Origin: Flavobacterium sp.
GTDB lineage: Bacteria > Bacteroidota > Bacteroidia > Flavobacteriales > Flavobacteriaceae
Length of the DNA stretch: 36,303 bases
Direction: 5' to 3'
NCBI GenBank assembly: GCA_025351785.1
Contig: JANXVF010000056.1
Coordinates: forward strand, 1 to 36,303
Positions 18,801 through 26,977 of the stretch are shown piece after piece (position 1 is the stretch's first letter; each line of letters starts with the position of its first letter). Made by a program: the position numbers and the translations under genes. The notes beneath the pieces were generated by a model, which did not search any database, had not been told where the DNA came from, and saw only the letters and a program-made list of their open reading frames with translations.

Positions 18801-19011
18801 AAGTACTTTTAGAATCAATTTTGTATCATCTTCATCAGATGAAATAAAAATATCAATATACGACATTACTGGAAGAACTATTGAAACTAAAACAGCTGAT
18901 TATAGTGAAATTAATAGTTTTGAATTTGGGTCTAATTATAATTCTGGAGTTTATGTTGTTGTTGTAAATCAAGGGCAAGTATCAAACTCTTATAAAATAA
19001 TTAAGAAATAA
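15892..19011 (+). CDS. T9SS-secreted protein with two near-identical tandem domains
   Basis: A signal peptide (MKKNYLFLLLIFVSFLGFAQ) is followed by copy A (residues 21-455), a 55-residue linker (456-510), copy B (511-945) and a type A T9SS sorting domain (about 965-1039; RIYPNPF to SNSYKIIKK). The copies align without gaps at an offset of exactly 490 residues and are identical over long stretches (FANDDSFEWFGG, YRGLDDDFDTDNGYSGYVQ). Each opens with a TYRGAFAP/AYRGAFAP segment and contains GVVIRADHTA-type and GDWGG-type repeats suggesting a right-handed beta-helix. The linker has VDADGDGYDAG and DCDDTDPS, like MopE-type metal-binding motifs. The protein should end up on the surface or outside the cell. 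It follows the TonB receptor and its own 11-bp array, suggesting ligand capture for that receptor; the ligand is unknown. Confidence 0.88.
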   Translation: MKKNYLFLLLIFVSFLGFAQITTTTYRGAFAPSPTAMWTDNWTEFDPQNAVYPVPNVDVTANITVDTHWTAGNTYYLRNQIYVKNNSTLTIDAGVVIRADHTAVGAGLFVTKGSKVIAIGTASSPIVFTSDNAPGGRNKGDWGGIILLGKASYNINNGVNNIEGIAASSDTQFGGGTSPDDNDNSGILKYVRIEFGGYIYAPNQEINGLTFGAVGRGTTIDNVQVSFANDDSFEWFGGTVNCTHIVAYRGLDDDFDTDNGYSGYVQFALGVRDPQISDNPSVSTSEGFESDNNATSSAVSPYTSAIFTNCTLVGPTYRLTLPNGGTLASGYKRGARLRRNSQLKIYNTVFLDFLEGLNVDGVTTETNAFNNTLKYKNNILAGITTPSKIVYVNASGNNPSFNISTWYAANNNTTVASNTGILTNPYNTSNALIYTGLDYRPATGSIALSGADFTDIFSSGTTYYVDADGDGYDAGTVVFNTTNTPTGYSTTTLGSDCDDTDPSTHIGCLAITTVAYRGAFAPAPTAMWTDNWTEFDPQNAVYPTPNVDVNSNITSDTHWTAGNTYYLRNQIYVKNNATLTIDAGVIIRADHTAVGAGLFVTKGAKVIAVGTATSPIVFTSDNAPGARNKGDWGGVILLGKASYNINNGVNNIEGIAASSDTEFGGGTTPDDDDNSGMLKYVRIEFGGYIYAPNQEINGLTFGAVGRLTTIDNVQVSFANDDSFEWFGGTVNCKHIVAYRGLDDDFDTDNGYSGYVQFALGIRDPQISDNPSVSTSEGFESDNNATSSAVSPYTSARFTNCTLVGPTYRLTLPNGGTLASGYKRGARLRRNTHLKIYNTIFLDFLEGLNIDGVTTETNALNNTLKYKNNILAGITTTSKTVYVNASGNNPSFDINAWYSSNNNSTVATNAGILINPYNTSSALIYTGLDYRPATTSIAATGADFSDSDLTLSTQSISTNFNETRIYPNPFASTFRINFVSSSSDEIKISIYDITGRTIETKTADYSEINSFEFGSNYNSGVYVVVVNQGQVSNSYKIIKK
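15952..17256 (+). repeat. Intragenic tandem copy A (1305 bp)
   Basis: This copy pairs with 17422-18726 at a constant offset of 1470 bases without any gap. Most base differences are synonymous. Some blocks are nearly identical (around 16718-16803, four differences seen) and others clearly diverged (around 16195-16300). Confidence 0.93.
17422..18726 (+). repeat. Intragenic tandem copy B (1305 bp)
   Basis: This is the second copy of the 435-residue domain in the same gene, ungapped against copy A. It is separated from copy A by a 165-base linker that encodes the metal-binding-like motif. Confidence 0.93.
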
Positions 19012-19034
19012 TATAGGTTACTGTTTAAATAGTT

Positions 19035-19063
19035 AAAAATCCCTTTAACAAGGGATTTTTTTT
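19035..19063 (+). terminator. Rho-independent terminator after the duplicated secreted protein
   Basis: The stem AAATCCCTT / AAGGGATTT closes on a TAAC loop and is followed by a T-run. It lies 24 bases after the stop codon at 19011, so the next T9SS gene has its own promoter. Confidence 0.85.
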
Positions 19064-19095
19064 GTTTACTGGCATACTATTTGAAATAAAGTTTA

Positions 19096-19103
19096 TATAT
19101 TTG
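19096..19103 (+). promoter_or_regulatory. -7 box TATATTTG for the sorting-domain mini-protein
   Basis: This exact TAnnTTTG match lies 19 bases before the ATG at 19123 and just after a terminator. A -33 element at normal spacing is not clear. Confidence 0.55.
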
Positions 19104-19122
19104 TTATTCCAAACCTACTGAA

Positions 19123-19455
19123 ATGAAAAAAAATTACTTTTATATTACCATATTTTGCCTCTTATTATGCACTGCTACGGTGTTTTCACAGCAGGATAAA
19201 TCTAGCAAAAGCCAAGATTTAACAACTGACGGAATTGGATTTTATCCAAACCCAGTTAGCAATGGTAAGATTTATATTACTTCAAAATCATCTGAAGATA
19301 AAGAAGTTACTATTTTTGATGTTTTAGGTAAAAAAGTTTTACAAGCTACAGTAAGCTCAAAGGAATTATCTATTGGAAATCTTTCTCCAGGGGTTTATAT
19401 CATTCAAATAAAAGAAGAAGAGGCTAGTGCAACTAGAAAATTAATAGTCAAATAG
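19123..19455 (+). CDS. T9SS mini-protein: signal peptide plus sorting domain
   Basis: The 110-aa product has a signal peptide (about residues 1-23, ending TVFSQ), a short polar linker QDKSSKSQDLTTDG, and then a complete type A T9SS sorting domain from about residue 38 (FYPNPVSNGKIYITS, VTIFDVLGKKVLQ, LSPGVYIIQIKEE, ATRKLIVK). No passenger domain is left. The sorting domain closely resembles that of the downstream 579-aa protein. It could be a small secreted product, a decoy or regulator of the sorting machinery, or the remnant of a larger gene. It has its own promoter box, so it is probably expressed. Confidence 0.88.
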   Translation: MKKNYFYITIFCLLLCTATVFSQQDKSSKSQDLTTDGIGFYPNPVSNGKIYITSKSSEDKEVTIFDVLGKKVLQATVSSKELSIGNLSPGVYIIQIKEEEASATRKLIVK

Positions 19456-19518
19456 TTGTAATTCAATTAATTTAACCTTTTTTTTACTTTGATAATTTTT
19501 AAATTTAAAAATAGTCTG

Positions 19519-19526
19519 TATATTTG
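19519..19526 (+). promoter_or_regulatory. -7 box TATATTTG for the 579-aa T9SS protein
   Basis: This is an exact TAnnTTTG match 23 bases before the ATG at 19550. A TTG at 19489-19491 lies 27 bases upstream, longer than usual. Confidence 0.5.
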
Positions 19527-19549
19527 TGGACTAATTTTATTTTTAAAAC

Positions 19550-21289
19550 ATGAAAAAAATTTACTCTTTATTACTACTAACGGTAGCTAGTTTTTCTTTT
19601 GGACAAACTATCTATTCTGAGAACATGGGAACTACACCTACAACAAGTCCTTACCCAGTAATTACTGCTCATACTGGATTTCAAAATGCAGCTCCTATAG
19701 TTTATACTGGTACTGGCGACATCAGACCTACTTCTGCAACGGGTACTTATGCAGGTGCTTCACAAGGTAACAACGCTTATTTATCTGCAACTGCAGGAAA
19801 ATATTTTCAAATTGATGGAATCAACACTTCTACCTACAGTTCAGCTAACATCCAATTATCTTTTGGTTATTTAACTGCTCTTTTTGCTACAGTTCAAGTA
19901 GTTTTAGAATTTAGTACTAATGCAAGTGCTACTACTCCAACCTGGACTGCTATTCCTTTTACAAACAATACAAGTGCATCTTGGGCTTTAGTATCTATAC
20001 CTGGAGGAATTTTGCCAGCATCTTCAACACTCTCGCTACGTTTTTCTATGCCAACAACTTTAGGTCAAATTAGAATTGATGATGTTAAAGTTATTAATAA
20101 TAATCCAGCTTGTACTTTTGCATTCGGGTCAGCGACAACAGCTTGCGATACAGTAACTCCTGCAATAGATACTTACACTGCTACAATTCCTTATACAGGT
20201 GCAGGTGGTGGCGGATATACAGTGACATCTACTTCTGGAACTGTTGGTGGCGATAATCCAAACACCGTTGCCGCAGGAAACATTATTATTTCAAATATTA
20301 CCGAAGGAACTCAAATTACAGTAAACGTTTCTAAAGGAGTTTGTACTTACCCTTTGACGGTTTTTGCTGCCGATTGTAAAGCTGTAAATCCTTTACCTTT
20401 TGCTGATTCCTTTCCATATACAGTTGGTTCATCATTAGGAGCATCACAAAGCTGGCAAAATGTAAATACTGGAGATAATATTCTTGCTGTTGCAGGAAGT
20501 TTAACTTATCCTGGTTTTGCATCTTCAGGTAATTCAGAATCATTTTCGGGTGCTGGAATAGATTGTTTTACGCCATACACAGACGCAACTACAGGAACTA
20601 TTTACGCTTCATTTATTATGAATGTAACTGATATGACAAATGTAACAGGAGCTACAGCTTTAACATATTTTGCATCTTTAACTTCTGCTACACAAGCCTA
20701 TAAATCAAGATTATTTTTAAACAAAACAGGTGCAACTACTTATCAATTTGGTTTAGATGGAGCAAGTACTACTACAAACTTTGACGCTACAACAAGAAAC
20801 GTAGGCGATGTTATTTTTGTAATAATGGGATATGATTTTTCTAATAGCACGATTAGCGCTTGGATAAATCCAAACCTTTCAACATTTAATGCTGCAACTC
20901 CTCCAACTTTGTCTCAAGTTCAAACTACTCCAATTGCAGATCTAGGTGGATTTATATTCAGACAAGATGCTGCAGGAACAACTCCTACAATGATTGTAGA
21001 CGAGTTAAGAGTTTCTACAACAACAGCTCAATTATTAACTGTTAATCAAAACAGTGCAATTGCAGGTTTAAAAGTTTATCCAAATCCAGTTTCAAACGGA
21101 ACTTTATTTATTACAACTGATTCGAATTCTGAAAGAAATGTAGTTATATTTGATATTCTTGGAAAACAGGTTTTGAATGCTACAACATCAAATACTTCAA
21201 TCAATGTAGGTAATTTAAATTCAGGTGTTTATTTAGTGAAAATTACCGAGGAAGGAAACACTGCTACAAGAAAATTAGTTATTCAATAA
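19550..21289 (+). CDS. T9SS-secreted surface protein of unknown function
   Basis: A signal peptide (MKKIYSLLLLTVASFSFGQ) precedes about 480 residues rich in T, S, A and N, with the low-charge, beta-strand look of extracellular proteins. The first part (about residues 20-185) resembles the jelly-roll domains common in flavobacterial surface proteins and ends in RIDDVKVI. A cysteine-containing section (about 188-275) follows, then a second jelly-roll/lectin-like part ending in IVDELRVS. The type A sorting domain starts near residue 507 (KVYPNPVSNGTLFI) and ends ATRKLVIQ. Adhesion or glycan binding is possible; no catalytic motif is visible. It is followed by a terminator. Confidence 0.85.
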   Translation: MKKIYSLLLLTVASFSFGQTIYSENMGTTPTTSPYPVITAHTGFQNAAPIVYTGTGDIRPTSATGTYAGASQGNNAYLSATAGKYFQIDGINTSTYSSANIQLSFGYLTALFATVQVVLEFSTNASATTPTWTAIPFTNNTSASWALVSIPGGILPASSTLSLRFSMPTTLGQIRIDDVKVINNNPACTFAFGSATTACDTVTPAIDTYTATIPYTGAGGGGYTVTSTSGTVGGDNPNTVAAGNIIISNITEGTQITVNVSKGVCTYPLTVFAADCKAVNPLPFADSFPYTVGSSLGASQSWQNVNTGDNILAVAGSLTYPGFASSGNSESFSGAGIDCFTPYTDATTGTIYASFIMNVTDMTNVTGATALTYFASLTSATQAYKSRLFLNKTGATTYQFGLDGASTTTNFDATTRNVGDVIFVIMGYDFSNSTISAWINPNLSTFNAATPPTLSQVQTTPIADLGGFIFRQDAAGTTPTMIVDELRVSTTTAQLLTVNQNSAIAGLKVYPNPVSNGTLFITTDSNSERNVVIFDILGKQVLNATTSNTSINVGNLNSGVYLVKITEEGNTATRKLVIQ

Positions 21290-21307
21290 TTAATTATTAA
21301 AATACCT

Positions 21308-21337
21308 AAAAGCTCCAATTTAAGTTGGAGCTTTTTT
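21308..21337 (+). terminator. Rho-independent terminator
   Basis: The stem AGCTCCAA / TTGGAGCT encloses the loop TTTAAG and is flanked by A- and T-runs. It lies 19 bases after the stop at 21289. Its 3' arm also contains the TTG proposed as the -33 element of the next gene. Confidence 0.9.
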
Positions 21338-21353
21338 ATTTTTAGTACTTTTG
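21325..21353 (+). promoter_or_regulatory. Promoter TTG-N18-TACTTTTG for the LuxE-like gene
   Basis: The TTG at 21325-21327 and TACTTTTG at 21346-21353 have an 18-base spacer, which fits the Bacteroidetes promoter rule. The -33 element lies inside the upstream terminator hairpin. Confidence 0.6.
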
Positions 21354-21366
21354 TAAAAAAATTCAA

Positions 21367-22347
21367 TTGATTACGCCCGAAGTCATATTTACAATTTCAT
21401 CTCATAAGCAATTTGAAAAAATGGCACTCAAAGTGTTTCGTTTTCAACATCAAAATAATGTTGTTTACAATCAATTTTGTGAGTTGTTAAAAGTTAATGT
21501 GCATAATGTTAAATCTTTACAACACATTCCTTTTTTACCGATTCAGTTTTTTAAAACTCATGAAGTTGTTTCAACTCAAAACCAAATTCAAGAAACATTT
21601 ACAAGTAGCGGTACAACCGGAATTATTACTAGCAAGCATTTAGTTACCGATATTACTTTATATGAGCAAAGTTATAGAAAAGCGTTTGCAAATTTCTACG
21701 GAAATATTGAGGATTTTGTTGTTTTAGCATTGCTCCCAAGCTATTTAGAGCGCGAAGGATCGTCTTTAATATATATGGTAAAAGACTTAATAGAATTAAC
21801 TAATGATGCTGAAAGTGGCTTTTATTTGAATAATTATAGTGAGTTAATTGAGAAGTTAATAAAGTTAGATGCCTCTGGAAAAAATATACTTTTAATAGGA
21901 GTAACCTACGCCTTATTAGATTTAATAGAGCTCCACAAATTTCAATTAAAAAATACCATAATTATGGAAACTGGAGGAATGAAAGGCAAACGTAAAGAAA
22001 TAATTAGAGAAGATTTACATCAGATACTTTGCCTCGGATTTGGAGTTTCTAGCATTCATTCAGAGTATGGAATGACCGAATTGTTGTCGCAAGCATACTC
22101 GTTAGGAAACGGAGTATTTGAATGTCCTAACTGGATGTCAATTTTGATTCGAGATACCGAAGATGCTTTGTCTTATGTAGGAACAAAAAAAACCGGTGGT
22201 ATAAATGTTATTGACTTAGCAAATATTAATTCTTGCTCTTTTATAGCAACTCAAGATTTAGGAAAAAAATATCCCAACAATTCGTTTGAAGTATTGGGAC
22301 GTTTTGATAATTCTGATATTAGAGGTTGCAATTTAATGGTGGTTTAA
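21367..22347 (+). CDS. LuxE-like acyl-protein synthetase/acyltransferase
   Basis: The product (326 aa) belongs to the LuxE/acyl-protein synthetase group of the adenylating superfamily. Visible features are LQHIPFLPIQFFKTHEV near residue 50, the phosphate-loop motif TSSGTTG near residue 79, LEREGSSLIYMV, TGGMKGKR near residue 201, and the YGMTELLSQAYS motif near residue 238. LuxE activates fatty acids as acyl-AMP; the flavobacterial relatives are usually found without luciferase genes and have no settled role. The start is TTG at 21367, giving MITPEVIFTIS; the first internal ATG (21421) would remove conserved N-terminal sequence. The proposed promoter leaves only a short leader. It is convergent with tyrS, three bases apart. 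Confidence 0.82.
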   Translation: MITPEVIFTISSHKQFEKMALKVFRFQHQNNVVYNQFCELLKVNVHNVKSLQHIPFLPIQFFKTHEVVSTQNQIQETFTSSGTTGIITSKHLVTDITLYEQSYRKAFANFYGNIEDFVVLALLPSYLEREGSSLIYMVKDLIELTNDAESGFYLNNYSELIEKLIKLDASGKNILLIGVTYALLDLIELHKFQLKNTIIMETGGMKGKRKEIIREDLHQILCLGFGVSSIHSEYGMTELLSQAYSLGNGVFECPNWMSILIRDTEDALSYVGTKKTGGINVIDLANINSCSFIATQDLGKKYPNNSFEVLGRFDNSDIRGCNLMVV

Positions 22348-22350
22348 AAA

Positions 22351-23646
22351 TTAAATTACTTTTATAATAAAATAGTTTTTCTTACCACTTTGCAACAACA
22401 CAAATTTATTATTAATCAAATCTTTATCAGATAGATTATAGTCTTCGGCTACTTTAATTTTATTTACAGATATAGAATTTGCAGATAATGCGCGTCTGGC
22501 TTCACCATTTGACTTAAAAAAATGAGATTTTTCATTTAAAACTGCAACAATATTAACACCATTTTTAATATCTTGCTTTAAAATTTCAGCTTGAGGAACT
22601 CCGTCAAAAACTTCGAGAAATGTAGTTTCATCTAATTGTTTTAAATCTGTTTCTGATGCATTTCCGAATAATATATTAGAAGCTTGAATTGCTTTGTTTA
22701 AAGAATCTTCCCCGTGAACAAAAGTAGTAACTTCGCTCGCTAGCCTACGTTGTAAAACTCTTAAATGTGGCGCTTGGCTTTGTTCTTCTAGTAAAGATTC
22801 GATAATATTTTGATTTAAAAATGTAAAAATTTTGATATATTTTTCTGCATCAACATCGGTTGTGTTTAGCCAAAATTGATAAAATTTATAAACCGAAGTT
22901 TTATCGGCGGTAAGCCAAACATTGCCACCATCAGTTTTACCAAATTTACTCCCGTCTGCTTTTGTAATCAAAGGACAAGTCAATGCAAATGCTTTTGCAC
23001 CTTCACCATTCATTCTTCTAACTAATTCTGTTCCAGTTGTAATATTTCCCCACTGATCACTGCCACCAAGTTGCAAAACACAGTTGTACGTTTTATAAAG
23101 GTGATGAAAATCATAACCTTGTATCAATTGATAGGTAAACTCTGTAAAACTCATTCCTTCGCCATCAGCAGCAAGTCGTTTTTTTACAGAATCTTTTGCC
23201 ATCATATAATTCACAGTAATTCGTTTTCCTACATCTCGAGCAAAGTTGATAAACGAAAAATCCTTCATCCAATCATAATTATTAACTAGAAGTGCAGCGT
23301 TTGCTTCGGATGAATTAAAGTTTAAAAAACGACTTAAAACAGTTTTTATACCAGCTATATTTTTATTTAAAGTAACCTCATCCAGTAAGTTTCTCTCGTC
23401 AGATTTTCCTGATGGATCTCCTATCATTCCTGTTGCTCCACCAATTAATGCAATAGCTTTATGACCAAAATTTTCTAAATGTACTAATAGAATAATAGGT
23501 ACTAAACTCCCAATATGTAGGGAATCGCTAGTAGGGTCAAAACCTATATATGCCGTAGTCATTTCTTTTAGAAGTTGCTCTTCTGTTCCAGGCATAACAT
23601 CATGAATAAGTCCACGCCACTGAAGTTCGGCTATTAAATTTTTCAT
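22351..23646 (-). CDS. tyrS: Tyrosyl-tRNA synthetase
   Basis: This class I synthetase charges tRNA-Tyr. The ATP-binding HIGS signature is at residues 44-47 and the KMSKS-type loop reads KFGKT at 234-238. The tyrosine pocket is seen in [13 protein letters not shown] and [15 protein letters not shown]-terminal S4 RNA-binding domain covers about residues 360-431. The length of 431 aa is standard for the bacterial TyrRS type with KFGKS/T. The ATG is preceded by a TATATTTG box 16 bases upstream. Confidence 0.97.
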   Translation of the reverse strand: MKNLIAELQWRGLIHDVMPGTEEQLLKEMTTAYIGFDPTSDSLHIGSLVPIILLVHLENFGHKAIALIGGATGMIGDPSGKSDERNLLDEVTLNKNIAGIKTVLSRFLNFNSSEANAALLVNNYDWMKDFSFINFARDVGKRITVNYMMAKDSVKKRLAADGEGMSFTEFTYQLIQGYDFHHLYKTYNCVLQLGGSDQWGNITTGTELVRRMNGEGAKAFALTCPLITKADGSKFGKTDGGNVWLTADKTSVYKFYQFWLNTTDVDAEKYIKIFTFLNQNIIESLLEEQSQAPHLRVLQRRLASEVTTFVHGEDSLNKAIQASNILFGNASETDLKQLDETTFLEVFDGVPQAEILKQDIKNGVNIVAVLNEKSHFFKSNGEARRALSANSISVNKIKVAEDYNLSDKDLINNKFVLLQSGKKNYFIIKVI

Positions 23647-23662
23647 TTGAATATAATTTGCA

Positions 23663-23670
23663 CAAATATA
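23663..23670 (-). promoter_or_regulatory. -7 box TATATTTG for tyrS
   Basis: This exact TAnnTTTG match on the minus strand lies 16 bases upstream of the tyrS ATG. The upstream region (23671-23703) holds three copies of a TTTAGATTTT-like motif on the plus strand. Confidence 0.55.
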
Positions 23671-23733
23671 ACTTTTAGATTTTAGATTTTCTAATTTAGA
23701 TTTTCAAGTTTTGTTTAAATATGGTAAGTGTTT

Positions 23734-23764
23734 TTGTGGCTTCTTATCAAAAATTGTATCTTTA
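23734..23764 (+). promoter_or_regulatory. Promoter TTG-N20-TATCTTTA for the epimerase gene
   Basis: The TTG at 23734-23736 and TATCTTTA at 23757-23764 (one mismatch to TAnnTTTG) have a 20-base spacer. The predicted transcript start is within a few bases of the ATG at 23769, so the mRNA may be leaderless. Confidence 0.45.
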
Positions 23765-23768
23765 CAAT

Positions 23769-24788
23769 ATGATTTTAGTAACCGGTGGAACAGGATTAGT
23801 AGGTGCTCATTTGCTTCTTCATTTATCAAAAACAGAAGATATAATTTGTGCTATTTACAGAAATGAAAAACATATCAAAAAAACAGAATCACTTTTTGAA
23901 ACGTTAGAAAGTTTAAATCATTTTTCAAAAATTAGATGGATAAAAGCTGATATTCTAGATATTTCATCACTCGAAATTGCTTTTCAAGACATTGATTTTG
24001 TATATCATTGTGCTGCTAAAATATCATTTGACCCTAATGATGAAGATAGTTTGCGAAAAACAAATATTGAAGGAACTGCAAACATCGTTAATTTTTGTAT
24101 TGCAAAAAAAGTAAAAAAACTCTGCCATATGAGTTCTATTGCTGCTTTGGGCGAACCTTTTCCGGGCGAAAAAATTATCATTGAATCAAATGACTGGAAT
24201 CCTGAAAAACAACATAGTGATTATGCTATTTCAAAATATGGTGCCGAGATGGAAGTATGGCGGGCTCACCAAGAAGGCTTGTCGATTGTAATAGTAAATC
24301 CTGCTGTAATATTTGGAATAGCCACAACAACCGAAGATTGGAAAAATGGAAGTGGCGCTTTTTTTAGTGCAATAAAAAGAGGATTTCCTTTTTATACCAA
24401 AGGGATTACAGGATATGTAGCCGTAAATGATGTTGTAACTATTATGCTCTTGCTCATGAACTCTAATGTAAACGGAGAACGGTTTATTTTAGTTTCAGAA
24501 AACAGAACATTTAAAGATATTATTGCAACAATTTCAAAAAAAATGGGCGCTAAGAATCCATCATTAAATGCTAAACCATGGATTTTAAATATAGCATGGC
24601 GTATAGACTGGGTTTTGAGTAAAATTTTTAGAACCAAGCGCAAAATTTCAAGACAAAGTACAATATCTTTATCTAGTAAAGTTAAACTATCAAATGAAAA
24701 AATTGTGAAATTGTTAGATTATTCTTTTGAACCTGTTGACGATTGTTTAGATAAAATAATCCCATATTTTATGAAAAGTGTTTTGTAA
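23769..24788 (+). CDS. NAD-dependent epimerase/dehydratase family protein
   Basis: This is an extended short-chain dehydrogenase. The Rossmann NAD-binding motif TGGTGLVGAHL is at residues 5-15, the conserved active-site serines are in MSSIAALGEP, and the catalytic YAISKYGAE has the YxxxK pair, followed by VNPAVIFG. Family members act on nucleotide sugars or on dihydroflavonol-like or sterol substrates; the substrate is not determined here. I chose the ATG at 23769 (339 aa, MILVTGGTGLVG) over the one at 23721, because the upstream 16 codons overlie the promoter and the shorter form matches the usual family N-terminus. Confidence 0.88.
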   Translation: MILVTGGTGLVGAHLLLHLSKTEDIICAIYRNEKHIKKTESLFETLESLNHFSKIRWIKADILDISSLEIAFQDIDFVYHCAAKISFDPNDEDSLRKTNIEGTANIVNFCIAKKVKKLCHMSSIAALGEPFPGEKIIIESNDWNPEKQHSDYAISKYGAEMEVWRAHQEGLSIVIVNPAVIFGIATTTEDWKNGSGAFFSAIKRGFPFYTKGITGYVAVNDVVTIMLLLMNSNVNGERFILVSENRTFKDIIATISKKMGAKNPSLNAKPWILNIAWRIDWVLSKIFRTKRKISRQSTISLSSKVKLSNEKIVKLLDYSFEPVDDCLDKIIPYFMKSVL

Positions 24789-24828
24789 TTATTGTTTTAA
24801 AAGGAATGTATATTTATCATAAGAGGTG

Positions 24829-26178
24829 TTAATAACCTAAAATTAAACGTGCGATTGCAAAGTAAATAATAATCCCAAAAACATCGTTTGTAGTTGTAAT
24901 AAATGGTCCTGTTGCAATAGCTGGATCAATTTTATTTTTGTGTAAAAATAATGGAACTAAGGTGCCAAGCATTGCTGCAAATAGAATTACAACAATAATT
25001 GAGATTGAAATTGCAAACCCAACCAAATACTGTTGATATACTATAGAATGAAAAATTAATAAAAATAAAGAAATTATTGTTCCAGAAACCATAGCAACAA
25101 GCAATTCTTTTTTGAAATAATTTTTACTAAATTCTTTTAATGATCCATTTGCTAATCCTTGAACTACAATTGCCGAAGCTTGAACACCAATATTTCCTGC
25201 TGTTGCTGAAAGTAAAGGAACAAAAATAAAGAGTGTTGAAAATTTAGTATATGCTGATTGGTTTCCTTTTAATACAAATGAAGCTACAATTTCTATTATC
25301 ATACCAATTAAAAGCCAAGGCAATCTACCCTTAATCATTTCAAAAACGGTATCTCCAGCTTCTACATCTTGAGTTATACCTGCGGCCATTTGATAATCTT
25401 TGTCGGCTTCTTCTTTTATAACATCTACAATATCATCAATTGTAACTCTACCAACTAGTCGACCTAAATCGTCTACAACGGGAATTGCCTCGAGGTCATA
25501 TTTTTGCATTATTCTTGCGACTTCTACATTTGGAGTATGCACTTTTACATAATCTACTTTTTTTATGTAAACTTCGCTAATTTGAGTTTTGGTTGATGTA
25601 ATTAATAAATCCTTTAAAGATAACCTTCCCTTAAGTCTATTTTCGTCATCCACAACATATATCGAATGCACTCGAGTAACATTTTCTGCTTGATGACGCA
25701 TTTCTTTTACACAGGTCAGCACATTCCAGTTTTCGTTTACCTTGACAAGTTCTTTTCCCATCAATCCACCCGCTTCATCTTCGTTATATCGAAGCAAATC
25801 GACAATATCTTTAGCGTGTTCTACATCTTCTAGTTCCGATATTACTTCTTCTTTTTTGCTTTGAGATAATTCTCCAATAATGTCTGCAGCATCATCAGTA
25901 TCCATTTCGTCTAATTCTTCTGCAATTTCTTTAGCAGAAAGACCGTGTAAGATTTTTTCACGAATGTCGTCTTCTAATTCAAGAAGAATTTCAGATGTAA
26001 TTTCACTATCAAGAATATTAAAAATATAAACTGCTTCATCAATGGTTAATTCATCGAAAATTTCGGCAATATCAGCATGGTGCAAATCATTCAATAAAAC
26101 TTTTAATTCCTTATCGTTTTTATCGTGAATGAGTTGCTCAATTTGAACTAAAAGTTCTTTGCTGATTTTAAATTGCAT
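24829..26178 (-). CDS. mgtE: Magnesium transporter MgtE
   Basis: MgtE is a Mg2+ channel gated by cytoplasmic magnesium. The order is an N-terminal superhelical MgtE_N domain (about residues 1-130; repeated acidic segments such as [13 protein letters not shown]), a CBS pair (about 135-255; [11 protein letters not shown] and [14 protein letters not shown]), a linker helix, and five membrane segments (about 285-449) including [15 protein letters not shown] and the conserved [16 protein letters not shown]. The length is typical. Its start overlaps the 3' end of rsmA by 11 bases, so the two are coupled. Confidence 0.96.
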   Translation of the reverse strand: MQFKISKELLVQIEQLIHDKNDKELKVLLNDLHHADIAEIFDELTIDEAVYIFNILDSEITSEILLELEDDIREKILHGLSAKEIAEELDEMDTDDAADIIGELSQSKKEEVISELEDVEHAKDIVDLLRYNEDEAGGLMGKELVKVNENWNVLTCVKEMRHQAENVTRVHSIYVVDDENRLKGRLSLKDLLITSTKTQISEVYIKKVDYVKVHTPNVEVARIMQKYDLEAIPVVDDLGRLVGRVTIDDIVDVIKEEADKDYQMAAGITQDVEAGDTVFEMIKGRLPWLLIGMIIEIVASFVLKGNQSAYTKFSTLFIFVPLLSATAGNIGVQASAIVVQGLANGSLKEFSKNYFKKELLVAMVSGTIISLFLLIFHSIVYQQYLVGFAISISIIVVILFAAMLGTLVPLFLHKNKIDPAIATGPFITTTNDVFGIIIYFAIARLILGY

Positions 26179-26947
26179 TGGCTTCTATTTTTTGGGTAAG
26201 TTCTATAAATTGTTCTACAGATAATTGTTCTGGTCGAAGATCAAAAATTTTATCTTCTCTCAAATTATCGGACAAATTTAATGATTTTAAACTATTTCTC
26301 ATTGTTTTTCTACGTTGTTGAAATGCCATTTTTACAACCGTAAACAACATTTTTTCATTACAAAGCAAAGTGTAATTTTCTTTTCTTCGCATGCGCATTA
26401 CGCCAGATTTTACTTTTGGTGGCGGAATAAAAACAGTTTCATCAACAGTAAACAAGTATTCTACATCGTAAAATGCTTGTGATAAAACAGATAAAATTCC
26501 GTAAACTTTACTGCCTTTTTTAGAGCAAATTCGTTCGGCAACTTCTTTTTGAAACATTCCAGCAAATTCTGGTATTTGATTTCGAAACTCTAATGTTCTA
26601 AAAACTATTTGAGTTGAAATATTATACGGAAAATTTCCAATGATGGCAAATTGTTTTCCCTCGAAAGTTTCGTTGATGTTGTATCTTAAAAAATCTTTGG
26701 AAATGATTTTATCTTTCAATTTTGGAAAATTTTCATCTAAATAAGTAACCGATTCGGCATCGATTTCAATTACATAGGTATTCACTGGTTTTTCTAACAA
26801 ATATTTGGTTAGAACTCCCATTCCAGGACCAATTTCTAATAAATCATCATATCCTTCAAGATTTAGTGAATCGGCAATGGCTTTGGCGATAGATTCGTCT
26901 TTTAAGAAATGTTGTCCGAGGTGTTTTTTGGCTTTTACTTTTTCCAT
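26168..26947 (-). CDS. rsmA: 16S rRNA dimethyladenosine transferase
   Basis: RsmA (KsgA) dimethylates two adjacent adenines (A1518 and A1519) near the 3' end of 16S rRNA during small-subunit assembly. It shows [11 protein letters not shown] at the N-terminus, SAM motif [15 protein letters not shown], the catalytic GNFPYNIS (NxPY type), and [13 protein letters not shown] in the C-terminal part. I chose the ATG at 26947 ([14 protein letters not shown]) over the ATG at 26953. The upstream codon lies inside a dispersed repeat that begins at 26949, so it was brought there by the repeat. The gene is followed by overlapping mgtE. Confidence 0.95.
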   Translation of the reverse strand: MEKVKAKKHLGQHFLKDESIAKAIADSLNLEGYDDLLEIGPGMGVLTKYLLEKPVNTYVIEIDAESVTYLDENFPKLKDKIISKDFLRYNINETFEGKQFAIIGNFPYNISTQIVFRTLEFRNQIPEFAGMFQKEVAERICSKKGSKVYGILSVLSQAFYDVEYLFTVDETVFIPPPKVKSGVMRMRRKENYTLLCNEKMLFTVVKMAFQQRRKTMRNSLKSLNLSDNLREDKIFDLRPEQLSVEQFIELTQKIEANAI

Positions 26948-26948
26948 A

Positions 26949-26977
26949 GTCATTGCGAGGCACGAAGCAATCTCGCT
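26949..26977. repeat. Short dispersed repeat at the rsmA 5' end
   Basis: The core ATTGCGAGGCACGAAGCAAT has arms ATTGC and GCAAT and continues with CTCGCT. From memory this motif occurs in many copies between genes in Bacteroidetes and other genomes. The 288-base stretch between rsmA and the DUF4286 gene holds this repeat and otherwise AT-rich sequence in which I see no gene or clear promoter. Confidence 0.6.

Noticed and set aside
23671..23703. TTTAGATTTT-like repeats between tyrS and the epimerase as a regulatory array
   Set aside because: The three copies are irregularly spaced in very AT-rich sequence and look like low-complexity slippage.
26951..26953. ATG at 26953 as the rsmA start
   Set aside because: This codon belongs to the dispersed repeat; the family N-terminus begins at 26947.
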